A DNA stretch of 42,500 bases. Source: Mesostigma viride. Lineage: Eukaryota; Streptophyta; Mesostigmatophyceae; Mesostigmatales; Mesostigmataceae. Shown here piece after piece: positions 32,164-42,500 of this stretch. Within the stretch, counting starts at the first letter, position 1. The number at the start of each line of letters is the position of its first letter. The DNA lies in NCBI GenBank assembly GCA_009746045.1, contig RPFO01000188.1:1754955-1797454 (forward strand). Direction: 5' to 3'. The position numbers and the translations under genes were made by a program. Below the pieces are notes generated by a model. It was not told the origin of the DNA and ran no database searches. It worked only from the letters and a program-made list of their open reading frames with translations.

Positions 32164-33400
32164 GACCGCATGGGTCGCGACAAAGTCGGCCCGGGTGCGG
32201 CGGAATAACACATCAGCCACGGTGCGAGTGAGGGCGAGTGACAGGCGCTGCCGCCAATACGAGGACCACGTGCGGGCCGACTACCACGGAGCGGTCTGAC
32301 CCTCGAGGTCGAGGCGGTCTTCACGGCGCTGGCAGCACTAGCTCGTGGAAAAACTCCGCTGTCTTGGGGCCCATGGCCCCGAACTCCTCAAGGACAAAGG
32401 GGATGACCCGGTGGGGCCCCACATTGCCGTAGGAGGCAAACTTGTCGCGCTCAGCCACAGCGGCAGCAGCGCCGGCATCCACAGCCGCCCGGAGGATGTG
32501 GCGACCGGAGAGCGGCCGAGCCACGGAGACATCGATGAGCAGGTGGCAACCCTGCCCGTCGTAGTCAAGCACGGTAATGTCGGGGCGGTGGTTGGGTGAG
32601 TAGAGGGCGGCCCCATCCGCGTCCTCGCACTTGATGGTGGAGTGGGGAAAGACCGACCGGCGAACCATGGCACAGTGAGGCACACACCACCCGGAGGAGA
32701 GCGGTATGGAGAGAGAGGAACCAGTTCTGGGTCTGCTGGCCACCCATGCACGCGATGTAGTGCGTCCCACTGAGTAGTATCCAGAGCAAGCCCGCAGCTG
32801 CCGCAGGACGCACCCGCCGTGATGAGAGGTTGCGGGGCAAAGAGCTGGTGGCGGAGAGCGATGGCGTAAAGGGCCGGAAGCAGCGTGAACAAAGGGCTCA
32901 TGGGGAGTGTGCGCAGGAATGCGGACCCCACGCTCCCCTCAAGGGAAACGGAGTGAAGCCAAGCCTTCCCCTGATCGGTCAAGCGCGCAGGCATACCCAT
33001 CCAGTCGGCACAGTGTAGTATACCCGCGTAGGTCTTTTGTGGTTTTTCATGAACGCAGGCAGGGAAGACACTAGGACTGACGACAGTGGACACGCCGGGC
33101 GTGCCCCGGGGCAGGCGACGGTGGACGGCCTGAGCGGGGCGGACGAGGTCGCAAGCCTGCTGGATCCCGAGGTAAGAATCCTGCACAGCCTGCACAAAGG
33201 GGAAGGGGGATGGGGTGACCAAGTCGGGAATGGCGCTGACGGCGCTGGGGACCAACCGGCGGATCTCCGCCCAAGCCTGAGCAATTAACAGAGCCAAGGA
33301 AGGCGGCGGGGGCGAGGCGGGCGGCGCGGGTGAGCCCACACCCGCCCATGCGGCAGGGGAGGGTGGCCAAGCCGCATGGAGTGAGCTGGCAGGTGGAATA
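32164..33400 (-). pseudogene. RLE-type non-LTR retrotransposon, longer but frameshifted copy (copy C)
   Basis: Read on the minus strand: GCGLTRAARLAPAAFLGS (near 33360); a segment with AWAEIRRLVPSAVSAIPDLV; KTYAGILHCADW; the zinc-finger start CGSCGLALD and, in another frame, SGTHYIACMGGQQ; then CEDADGAALYSPNHRPDI and HLLIDVSVARPLSG; and the tail FVLEEFGAMGPKTAEFF. This covers the region from after the reverse transcriptase through a CCHC-like finger and the restriction-like endonuclease. Frameshifts lie near 33030, 32790 and 32590. It is more diverged in sequence than the other copies (TVLDYDGQGC versus VVLDFEGGGR), so it belongs to a sister subfamily or is older. Its 5' end abuts that of copy D in opposite orientation. 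Confidence 0.78.
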
Positions 33401-33404
33401 TATA

Positions 33405-33770
33405 TACTGCCCTTTGTCCTGGAGGAGTTTGGGGCCATGGGGCCCCTGACCTCCGCCTTCTTCAAGGAGTGTTGCCGGCTCCGGGAGGACCGGCTGGACC
33501 TGGAGGGCCAGCGGGCCCCATGGTCGGCGCGGACCTGGACGTCATATTGGCGTCAGCGCCTGTCGGTGGCGCTGACTCGGGCCATGGCTGACATCATGCT
33601 CCGCCGTACGCGGGCTGATTTTGCGGTGCAGCAGGGCTATTGGGTTCCTCCCGTTAGGAGTTTCCATTGGTCTTATCGTAGTATAGAGCTTTGACATGGC
33701 TCTGTATATAGGTTTATAGCTGGGCGTTTGCTTTGGTTTGAGTGATTTCACTCTGCTGTAAGTAATTATA
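33405..33770 (+). pseudogene. RLE-type non-LTR retrotransposon, short 3' copy (copy D)
   Basis: This encodes only the C-terminal tail FVLEEFGAMGPLTSAFFKE ... RTRADFAVQQGY and the 3' untranslated region. DNA and 3' tail are nearly identical to the copy at 35.8-36.8 kb, including 'cactctgctgtaagtaatta', so both derive from a recently active source. It is heavily 5'-truncated. I could not define a clean target duplication. Confidence 0.85.
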
Positions 33771-33782
33771 TATAGCTATACA

Positions 33783-34015
33783 ATTCCTGGCCTGCGCGCT
33801 GGTTGTCTCCTTGATACAAGCGCTAGGGCATGGCTTCTCAACAGAGAGTGACTCTCTGCATAGGCAGAGCGTGGCTTAATGCAACATCCATGGGGGTCCC
33901 ATTATTATAGGCATGGCTGGGCTAAATTCTGAAAGCTTCATCCATGGGGGGGCGTTATGGGCGCACATGTGCGTAGGCCACATGCTAGGCTAAGCCTGAC
34001 TAATCTACACAACTG
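33783..34015. other. repeat related to the sequence split by the LTR element
   Basis: 'gctagggcatggcttctcaa' and 'cagagagtgactctctgcat' (33828-33862) parallel the sequence flanking the LTR element (2097-2133 joined to 10182-10200). No gene is present. Confidence 0.6.
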
Positions 34016-34456
34016 TTATAAATTCCCTAGACTGAGGTTGCTGGGGTGGCAGGAGGTGCCTGCCGCGGAGAAGCTATCTGCGACTCCAGACCTGGGCGAG
34101 TGAGTCGCGCCACTTGCCTTCGCGGGTGAAGTATCCGCATAGAAAAGTACCTCATCGGGTACTCCGCGTGGCATGCCGGCCTTCAGTGCATGTTCACGCA
34201 CGCACTTATACTTACTGGCTATACGGTGCCGTTCAGCCGGGTGACCATGCAGCTTAATTGTCCGTGAGCGTCCATGCCTCGGCACTGTATGCATATTGAT
34301 GTGAGCACCGAGAGGACCAAGACCTTGAAGAGCACGCGCTCGCAGTCCGCACTTGCCTATACTCGTATATATAATTCCAACAAGCATGTCAGCATTTATG
34401 TTATTATTAAGTTGTTGCTTTCGTATGATCCCAAACCGCAGCTGTGGCCTGCCCAC
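34016..34456 (-). pseudogene. possible ORF1-type C-terminal fragment of an L1-like element (146 residues)
   Basis: The frame contains RTIKLHGHPAERHRIASKYK followed by CVREHALKAG, a basic stretch reminiscent of the C-terminal domain of L1 ORF1 proteins. It ends PSNLSLGNL, much as the 30451 copy ends PSNPMQLREL, and the DNA just downstream is also similar ('cctagactgaggttgctgggg' versus 'cctaagctgcatggggttgctgggg'). The start is not defined. It may be a diverged member of the same family or a chance frame. Confidence 0.35.
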
Positions 34457-35787
34457 TTGGGTGGTGAGAGAAGCTAGCCTGCGCCCTCCCTGGCTTCTCT
34501 TTGTGTATGGGGTTTGAAGCTTCCTTTATTGCCCATTGGTACGTACCCACGTGGTCAACGCAGTCTACGACTCTACGTGCTTTTCATCGTATGACCAAAA
34601 TTATGCATAATTTAAAAGATGAAGCCAATTACATAAAACGTTCAAGATGCCTCAAGTCAGGACTGCACCGTTGAGTGCACCAATGGCATCATCCGCAGCA
34701 AAATTAAGGGGACTCGGCGCGGCGAATATTTTCCGCGCCAAAAAAATTCCGCGGTACCCTCCGTACCGTGAAGAGTGGGTGCACGGTGCGCGCACCCCTT
34801 GCGGAAGTGGCCATGGCGACTGCTTTTAGGCGAAACGTGACAAATCTGGCCCGCGGAAAGCAGAAACAATGCTCGATTGTTGGAGAAAATTAGTTACTGT
34901 TTCTAATTTATGGTGGGATGGTTGCGATCTATAATGTCGCGGGCTTTTTTTCTTTGCCATCGGCAGGGGGGGTCCGGCCTGAATTTCTGTCGGGATGAAT
35001 AAAGTATAATGGATGCCTGCCGGTGTGATTGTCGATTGTTGCCAGTTTTGATGGTCGTAAGGAAAGCTAGTTTAATGACGTTTCTAAAGCCGTAAAAATT
35101 CCCGCTGTTATCTTTACCTTTCCCGTCATTTTGCGGTAAGATAACATTAGGCCTGCGCGATGCGCGCCCAACCTCTCCATGAAAGGGTGGCCTTTCTTGT
35201 CCGCCTGGGCACGAATAGATGCCCGTTATGGTACGTTCTTGTATTAAACGTCTAGCGTTTTCCTGCTTTCTTAGCTCGTTGAGCGTAAGCTTTTTGCCTT
35301 CTTTCTGGCCAGATGCTGCCAGGAAGTTGCGGGTCCTGGCGCTGCATCGCTGGATTCCTGGATGTCTTTTAGCAAGTTCGTCTGTGACGTGGCTGGCTTT
35401 CTGCAGCGCGTGGCCCGCAACCTGTCGGGAAGGTGTAATGCTTTTATTTCCATGCTTCTCTGAAATTTCTTTTGCTTTATAGACAGTTGTGTTCGAGGAA
35501 ATTCACGCGGTCTTCCTAAGCAGCGGCATCATTCCCCCAGACACTGACGAGCTGGCACCTGTCTCTTAACTCTTCAACCGTCTGGACTGGAACCACCATA
35601 ACGGACTGAGTTTGGGTATCTTTGTGCGCCTGAGGGTATCTAGCCTAAAAACATTTTCTGGCCCAACCTTGGAACCAAGCATGCTTTTATGTTGAATAAA
35701 GTTTGGGTAATGTGGTTGGTCACATATCCATGCCCCATGCGTGCTATAAATAGCCCCCCCCCCAGGGGGGTACGGTGCACATGGGGT
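34457..35787. other. no recognised gene
   Basis: Frames are 87 residues or fewer with no domain. The segment contains short inverted phrases, such as 'gcggcgaatattttccgcgcc' near 34720, and a C/G homopolymer pair at 35753-35770 ('cccccccc' then 'agggggg'). I see no RNA gene. Confidence 0.45.
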
Positions 35788-36830
35788 TGGAGACATATAT
35801 AATAAAAATATAATTACTTACAGCAGAGTGAAATCACTCAAACCAAAGCAAACGCCCAGCTATAAACCTATGTACAGAGCCATGTCAAAGCTCTATACTA
35901 CGATAAGACCAATGGAAACGCCTAACGGGAGGAACCTAATAGCCCTGCTGCACCGCAAAATCAGCCCGCGTACGGCGGAGCATGATGTCAGCCATGGCCC
36001 GAGTCAGCGCCACCGACAAGCGCTGACGCCAATATGACGTCCAGGTCCGCGCCGACCATGGGGCCCGCTGGCCCTCCAGGTCCAGCCGGTCCTCCCGGAG
36101 CCGGCAACACTCCTTGAAGAAGGCGGAGGTCAGGGGCCCCATGGCCCCAAACTCCTCCAGGACAAAGGGCACCACACGATGGTGCCCGACGTCGCCGTAG
36201 GCCAGGAGCTTGGCCCGCTCCGCCCGGTCCGCCGTGTAACCTGCCGTGAGGGAGGCCCCAGCCACGTGGCTAAGAGCCAAGGGCCGCGCCACCGAAACGT
36301 CAATAAGCAGATGCCGGCCACCCCCCTCAAAGTCCAGCACCACGATGTCAGGCCGGTGGTTGGGGGAATAGAAGGCAGCGCCATCCGCATCCTCGGACCG
36401 GATGTTCGCGTGGGGGAAAACCGACCGAATCATGGCGAGCACCACCGTCAGGAGGACAGTGTGCAAATACAAATACCAATTCTGATTCTGTTGGCCCCCC
36501 ATGCAGGCAAGGTAGTGAGTCCCCGTGGGATCCAGCGGCTGCCCACAGCTACCACAAGGCCGCCCGGCCGGAACAAGAGGCTGCGGGGCAAATAGCTGGT
36601 GCCGGAGCGCCACCGAGTAGTGGCTGGGAGCCAAGGCGAATGGGGGGGCCATGGGAAGAGCACGAAGGTACGCCGAGCCCACACTCCGCAAGGAAAGCGA
36701 GAACAGCCACGCACGTCCCTGGGCGTTGAGGTCCGCGAAAAGAGCAATCCAATCAGCCGTGTGCAGAATACCCGCGTAGGTTTTCTGGTGTTTATCGATG
36801 ACGCGAGCAGGGAATGGAGACATATATAAT
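35788..36830 (-). mobile_element. 5'-truncated RLE-type non-LTR retrotransposon with 16-bp target duplication (copy E)
   Basis: The duplicated target TGGAGACATATATAAT flanks the insert at 35788-35803 and 36815-36830. The insert (35804-36814, 1011 bp) begins abruptly in coding sequence. On the minus strand it ends in an AT-rich tail after TGTAAGTAATTA. This is the expected outcome of target-primed reverse transcription that stopped early. Internal coding is uninterrupted, so it is the best representative of the family in this window. Confidence 0.93.
35936..36814 (-). pseudogene. C-terminal ~290 residues of a non-LTR retrotransposon protein: CCHC finger and restriction-like endonuclease
   Basis: The frame remains open from the truncation point to the stop at 35936. 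Numbering from the first in-frame ATG at 36844, which lies outside the insert: a helical region after the reverse transcriptase (KTYAGILHTADW at 21-32); a finger C97-x2-C100-x9-H110-x3-C114 (CGSCGQPLDPTGTHYLAC); and the endonuclease core R164-P-D166 (I-V-V-L-D-F) ... I181-D182-V-S-V. A conserved C-terminal domain follows (LEEFGAMGPL, LDLEGQRAPWSARTW, MLRRTRADFAVQQGY). Finger followed by a PD-x~15-D nuclease is the layout of R2-, CRE- and Dualen-type elements. The nuclease cuts target DNA to prime reverse transcription. With no reverse transcriptase the copy is dead. Which clade it belongs to cannot be told without the polymerase. Confidence 0.85.
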
Positions 36831-39732
36831 GCATTATAGACCATCTACACAAATCAGGTGGCCCTGGCCTTTTAAAGGCAGTTTATTAGGATCACAGGCA
36901 TGCCATCAATGCATTCACAGCATGAAATGTCACAGAACTGCACATGCTAGCTAGCAAACAGCCCAAAATAGCTCAGACCGTTATAACGGGGCAAGCTATT
37001 TTGGGACGGTTGCTAGAACTGCCGTATAGGTTTCCTATCCCAAAGTGGCACAAAACAACTAGATGGCCACAAAAGCAATGCCAACACCATGTCCAGCATA
37101 TAAGACACAAGCTCATGCTATACAATAGGTGTAAGGCTCATATCAAGGCCTAAAGCGCGCGTACAAAGGGTGGCAAGGAGCTACATCACTAACACACCCA
37201 ATGAACGACAAAACACCTCTATGTTCTTGGAAACAATGAATAAAACAATAGGAATAAGTTGGTATAATGCTCCCATGCAAACAGGTTGTGGGTATCTCCA
37301 CGATTTTCACATGCAATGGATGCAAAACAAGAAGGTGGGCGTTGGCCAGCAAAACAAGAAGCCACGCCTAACACTGGTCAGAAAAAGAACTTGTCTCGGG
37401 GTGCTTGACGAAGGAAAAGCATTGGGTAATCAACGTTACCATATTAGTGACCGATAACAATCGTTACCTCGCTATTTGAACCGTTGCAGCATCAGCTAAC
37501 GGTGACCAAACATGGTCCAAAATCTGCTTGACCTGATGGTATTCCCCAACCATGACAAGCCGATGCGTAGAGGCAGCAAAACAACTAAAAGAAAATCACA
37601 ACCCCTCGGTAATAAATCTGATATTAGCTTTAAACGATAATACAACTATATACGGCTAATAGAACACGCTTGGAGGCTAGAACGTACCAGGTCGGTACAG
37701 CAGATTACCTTTCTTGCGCGAGCCAGCACGCCAGAGTAATGGACGTAGCCTCGAGCCTTTACTGGCTGCCAATGCTAATAAATCTTGTTGGGAACAACGT
37801 ACTTAGTTGATCGATGCGCAGATGTCTGGGAAAATTCGGCCTAGCAACATGCAGCACTCGCACCATCACTGACTGGCCGCTAACATCATTTGCTGCGCCG
37901 ACCAGCACCCCGAGACCCATCTACGCATCTCCAAACCTTCCACGGCTAGGGATATTAAATTTTTAGGACATAAGGATCATGCCTACAAAATTTGAGTCCA
38001 ATACGTCAAGCCATTCTCTTGTACCAGTCAGTTCTTTGCACCGCCATAGCCGTGCGCGTCAATATTTTTCCTGCACGTCGGTCCCGTTGGACCATGGTAC
38101 CCCCCTAACTTTGCTCAAGCATATCTCCCTGGCCAGGTGTCCAAAGTACGGTCTGAAGTGCTCTACGGAAAGCTGACGTCTAGATCTTTCGATCCCCCCA
38201 GGTTTGACCGTTAAATTATTATTGGCGCGGCGCCTGGTTAGCGCACAAACTCAGTCCGTTAGAGTGGTAGGACTTCAACTGGTACCACGAAAACGGCGCG
38301 AGAACGGTAGCTAAAGAAAGTGGCTCGTGCTTGTTAGAAAGGAGGCAGTGTGCATTTTGCGGGACACAATGCTTTGGTGGCACATGTGTCAGGTAGGTTG
38401 TTCCAATGGTCTCTTCACCTTTCCCACTGAGTAAATGATAGCCTTTGTCATGCTAACCAGAGCAGCTAGCCACAGGATGGCTGGATAAAAAGTCAGCTTA
38501 TTTTCTCTTTATATACTGCGTGTGTGGTCCTCCACGTGTCCGGCTTGTTGGGCATTTTAGAAGAGGGTTTTGTTGAAGATGTGTTGAAGATGTGTTAATG
38601 TTGGGTGGAACAACTTGGTTGTTGGCACAAAATCACACATTATTAGCCTGAGATAGGCAATGATTACATATGCTGCTCAGGCGTGTCGTCCTACCAGCCT
38701 TGTTGTTAAGGGTAGACTCACAAGGCTGGCTGTGCCGATGGAGGGGTGGGGCGTATGACGCTCCGGACATCCTCACCACACTCCGTGATCAAAGTGGGCA
38801 TGTTTTTGGGTGTCTGGGGTAGCAAAACAGATGTCATTTTGGCTCAGCACTAGCTCAATTGTCTTTTAGCGTCTACCCAGGTGGCATCACAGGAAAATCA
38901 ATAACTTGAGCTACGCTTGTCAGAATGAGCTCAAACTTTGGGGTTGTGTTTCCCCCCACTCAGTGGAATTTCGCATGTATGGATGACCCCATTCGATGTG
39001 TTGATGATTTGATTGATTTTTTTTGGCTCAAAAAAGTACCCATTTTGCGGGGAAATTAATAACTCAAACAAATGTGATTATTTTGACCATGTGAATAGCC
39101 CAGATTTTTTAGAAGTGGGGGAACTTTGCAGGAATGTATGGGCAGGTCATTTGGATAAGTGGTTTGTCTTGGGCAAAATATCTCATAAATAGCGTCTTTT
39201 TCTATTTTTAGCTCGCCACCGGTGCGTGGTTGGGGGTAGTACCCCCAACAAGTGGTGGCATGAATGCCCAAACATCATATTTATGGTACTCAATCATCAC
39301 TAGATGGTTCCCAAGTGCATTGGAACTGATATTCATTAAAGTCAGTTTTTCAGGCTTTTGGGCGTGCGAGTCCCCTTAAGAAGACGCCCAGCCTGGCACT
39401 GGCACCCACCAATCTTGCGACGGTCAAAAGCAGGTTCACATGGCTACCTGTGGCTTACATACCGGAGGCTAAAAGTGGCTTGCAAGAGGCTATACGAGGA
39501 GGGATACTAGAGGCTCAATGGCCGCTTGGGCACTGTCATCGAGTGCTGCACCAGATGCATACCTACAGAACGTGTGTGCGCCAGCTGGGATCGATCATCG
39601 TGCATTATAATGATGGGGAAACCCGCAGGCATGATAGGATGTAGGGACAGGATTCTCTACCTCAATAACCTCATGCAGCCTCACTATCATTTCAAAATCA
39701 GTCACAGACAGGATCTGTACATACCTTCCGGC
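36831..39732. other. AT-rich intergenic DNA without a recognised gene
   Basis: No frame exceeds 95 residues and none has a recognisable domain or convincing splice pattern. It includes a nested palindrome (36962-37005) and a short direct repeat 'gttgaagatgtgtt' near 38571-38597. It is probably old transposon sequence. Confidence 0.5.
36962..37005. repeat. nested perfect palindromes (cruciform-prone)
   Basis: CCCAAAATAGCT (36962-36973) and AGCTATTTTGGG (36994-37005) form a 12-bp inverted repeat. The 20-base loop contains the perfect 12-base palindrome CCGTTATAACGG (36978-36989). Confidence 0.85.
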
Positions 39733-39930
39733 CCCACCGTCTAGGTCATCTAGTCGCTCTACACGTAAGCCAGCCATAATTATTTCAATGCACACGGCTA
39801 CACATTTCCATCACCATTCATCTTCATCATCCTGAACGACTCGAACACGCGGACAAGATAACGGCAGGCTCGAGCTACCATGGCCGGATTCTCCCGATTT
39901 CTGGCCTGCGCTGGTTGTCTCCTTGATACA
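39733..39930 (-). repeat. dispersed repeat, inverted partner of 30144-30337
   Basis: Near-perfect reverse complement of the plus-strand copy, running from 'gtctaggtcatctagtcgct' to 'ggttgtctccttgata'. The two copies are 9.4 kb apart in opposite orientation. Confidence 0.85.
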
Positions 39931-41663
39931 ACCCCATGCAGCTGGAATTCTGCAACCTTGGCTCAATAACTCAGCGCTGTCGCAACTTTTTATGTCGAAC
40001 TGTGCTACCCCCCTTCCCACCTCGTCGCCCGGCCAAGGATCCGCCAGCGGTCCAAGTCTGCGCCAGATTCGTCCAGCACCCACGCCTGATGCCATGCATG
40101 GTGCCGCGGATATGCCAGCACCTAGCCATGCACCCACGGTTCCATCAAGGCGCAATCGTGCAGATGTTGAGAAAGTTACGTTGAGGCGTGCAGAGGGGCC
40201 CAGCCGCACCCGTTTAGGCAGCGCCCATGCAGCCCGTGACTCATGGTACTTGATGGTCAAGCTCTCCCTCCATCCCCCGGGTGCCCTCTATGCACCCGCC
40301 CCTTCGTTGCCGCCCCCTTCCCTTGCATGACGTGTCCGCATCACTGCCCCACCGCGGTGTCGCCGACATCCCCTTGACGAACCATCCTTGGGCCGCTCGC
40401 CGCTCCACGGTGCCCCAGTACAGGGTGCGGGGGGGCCATCCTCGTGCCGAAGGGGGAGGGGCCAGTCCCCAGCCTCGCAGCCAAAGGTCGATTAAGGGGC
40501 CGCTTGATGCGCTGCTGCCACATGGCGACCGACGGTGTATGTGGCCGATCCACTGCCGCCCACATGCCAGCCTGCAACATGTGCGCGCCGCAGCATCCGT
40601 GCGAGGCCACCGCGGGGGGCACAGGGGCACCACCATGCGTGCGGACGTGACAGTACACGGTATCATTACTACTAGTACAAAAAACTCGTTCATTATACTA
40701 GTAGTTGTTATTAAAGTCTTATCAAGTACGCTGGGTGGGGGGCACACCACGAAGCTGTGTATATAGTCGCGCCACACCCCAATGATACATGTATCATTGG
40801 CATCGAGAGCGCCCGTCTACGGCACAGTCGAAGAGGAGAACCAAGCGCCCGATCCACCAACGCCGCGCCTAGCTCTCCAACATTAGTTAGGGGGTCGTCT
40901 CGCTCTCTTCCGTTGGACATTGGTGCAATTAGAAGACACGCTAGCAGGCCCTGCAACACGAGCCACGCGCGCTCTACTTACATAGCGGTGCATTTGCTTG
41001 GATAATGGATCCGCACTACTAACGGCATGCCACGCCGTCGCCTTCCACGTCAAGTTGCCCCGCCCCCCAACAAGCGAGAGCACCCATGTAACAGACTGTG
41101 CGTGTCACGCCTCTATACAGCTCTATCCCGCCGCAGGAGGATGGACACTGACAGCCATGCGCACGTGTGGTGGTATCGCAACAGCAGGGGCATCCACATG
41201 CCACCGCACCAACTGGTCCATTACAGCGAGCCTAGAGCCAACCCATCACGTACCAACGGCCAGTCAGCCCACCACCAGCCACTTGCTGCGTGCATCACGT
41301 CCACGGCAGCCTTTGGGATGCCCCAGGGCACGCGCGGCGACTGACACTAGCAAGCAATCACCACACCAGACCAAAGTGTTTGCCGACGCGGCATCCCAAA
41401 GGACCCAGCTGTGAAGGCATCCCACCGCGTGGCCTGTGGACGTTTTCCTTTCCCTTCTGTTTTTCTTCCAATAGCACTTATTGGGCAAAATGACCATCGC
41501 CATGGCGCAAAGGCACTGCCGCACCTGCTTTAGCGTCACACTATCCTGTCCAAACGTGCCACCTGGCCTCCTGCACGATCGGTGGGCATCTCGTGAACGC
41601 TCACATGGACGTGAGGGCATATGCAACAGCAGTTTGCCTTCATAACTATACCCAGTTTCATCT

Positions 41664-41698
<35 letters not shown>

Positions 41699-42500
41699 CA
41701 GACACAAACACGGTCCCATCCCTGCCATTGTGCTAAGTAAGAAGGAAGGTGGAAGGGAGACGCTTAGCGCAAGGAACTCACTGAAGGTAACACAGGGCGG
41801 CTCAGGCAGCCGACCATCTCTTACATGCCAAGGCCTGTGACATGCGTGACCACATGCCAACACTTTTTGAGGATAACGATCATCCGTCGAGCATGCAATG
41901 CGGTTGCCAAGACGGGAGGCAAAAGAACATGTTCAACGCCCGCCGCGCCAGCTTCTATCTGCTCAGGCAATGCGAGGGCAGGAGGGCAGCTAAACAACTT
42001 CGTCGTGCAACGTACTTGCAAAGTCTGTGGCAGGAGCTCATTGCGCTTCTTCGAATGGCAGCTGCCCATTAAAAGCAAATGCAGCAAAACCAACTCCGCC
42101 GCTTCCTTTCAGGCGCCGGCCTCCTATGCGGCACCCTGATTTTGACAACTGCTGGTGTGGCAACGCCCCTGGGCATCCTAGCGACAGGGCAAGCGTTATA
42201 CCAATTCACGAGTAGATGAGAATTCAGAATAAAGCGCCGCAGCTTGCCGCCAGCTAAGCCACGGCTTCTGCGAATTTGGAAGCACTGACATGCGTTGCTT
42301 TAGGCGGGATGATTCCCACGTTCCGTCAATATTCGGTACGAAGCTTTGCATATGACGACTGCTATACTGGAGCCGCGGCGGCGAGCATCCTTGACAGGGC
42401 CGGCCAGGATCCATGGCATATGCTATTCCATGGCCTATGCTAACGTGGCGGCGACGAAACAACGAGCCGGAGGCCGTCGTACCGTCGCGTGACTCGCGTC
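39931..42500. other. no supportable gene
   Basis: Several frames of 100-199 residues occur on both strands (for example 39923-40330 plus, 41264-41863 minus), but they overlap one another in this GC-rich DNA and none shows a domain or matched splice sites. A (CA)n tract lies at 41665-41693. An unrecognised gene could be present. Confidence 0.4.
41665..41693. repeat. (CG)n(CA)n dinucleotide tract
   Basis: A few CG pairs are followed by about eleven CA units. Confidence 0.9.

Noticed and set aside
41264-41863. 199-residue minus-strand ORF as a gene
   Set aside because: It runs through a (CA)n tract giving VCVCVCV, lacks any recognised domain, and has no matched splice or start evidence.

Overview
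The window is nuclear DNA from a eukaryote, most probably a chlorophyte green alga of the volvocalean/Haematococcus type. This assignment is inferred from several features: many short exons with GT-AG introns (donors such as GTGAGT and GTGCGG, acceptors ending CAG), very heavy simple-repeat content (CCA, CAG, CCCA, poly-C, long minisatellites), and TGTAA, the green-algal poly(A) signal, at the 3' ends of non-LTR elements. Nothing bacterial, plasmid-like or CRISPR-like is present. Only two host genes can be supported; most of the remaining recognisable sequence is transposon debris.

Left third (1-13.5 kb): an almost intact-looking LTR retrotransposon lies on the minus strand at 2134-10181. It has 5-bp target duplications, a primer-binding site, a polypurine tract and LTRs that differ at only three places, but its interior has no readable gag-pol. 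It is inserted in older repeat sequence that carries remnants of an L1-type ORF1 (1.6 kb and 10.3-11.7 kb). A broken copy of a non-LTR retrotransposon with a restriction-enzyme-like endonuclease follows at 12.1-13.5 kb.

Middle (14.0-21.2 kb, minus strand): a complete eight-exon gene for a YVH1/DUSP12-type dual-specificity phosphatase. It can be rebuilt exactly from splice phases into 372 residues, from an ATG at 21157 to a stop at 14028. Its catalytic motif HCHAGVSRS is split by intron 1. Its C-terminal zinc-binding domain is spread over exons 5-8. Its introns hold a 27-bp minisatellite of about 27 copies, a G-rich minisatellite and a (CCCA)26 tract. These repeats generate long spurious open frames.

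23.8-27.7 kb (plus strand): a second, less certain gene. At least two exons flank an intron that contains about 500 bp of (CCA)n. The encoded protein has a cysteine/histidine pattern resembling the FAR1/MULE-type zinc finger, followed by a low-complexity tail.

Right third (29-42.5 kb): four more copies of the RLE-type non-LTR family in both orientations, at 29.4, 32.2, 33.4 and 35.8 kb. The last is a clean 5'-truncated insertion with a 16-bp target duplication. There are also further ORF1-like pieces, one interrupted by a 116-bp insertion with a 14-bp target duplication, and an inverted pair of dispersed repeats. The stretches 36.8-39.7 and 39.9-42.5 kb show no gene I can support.
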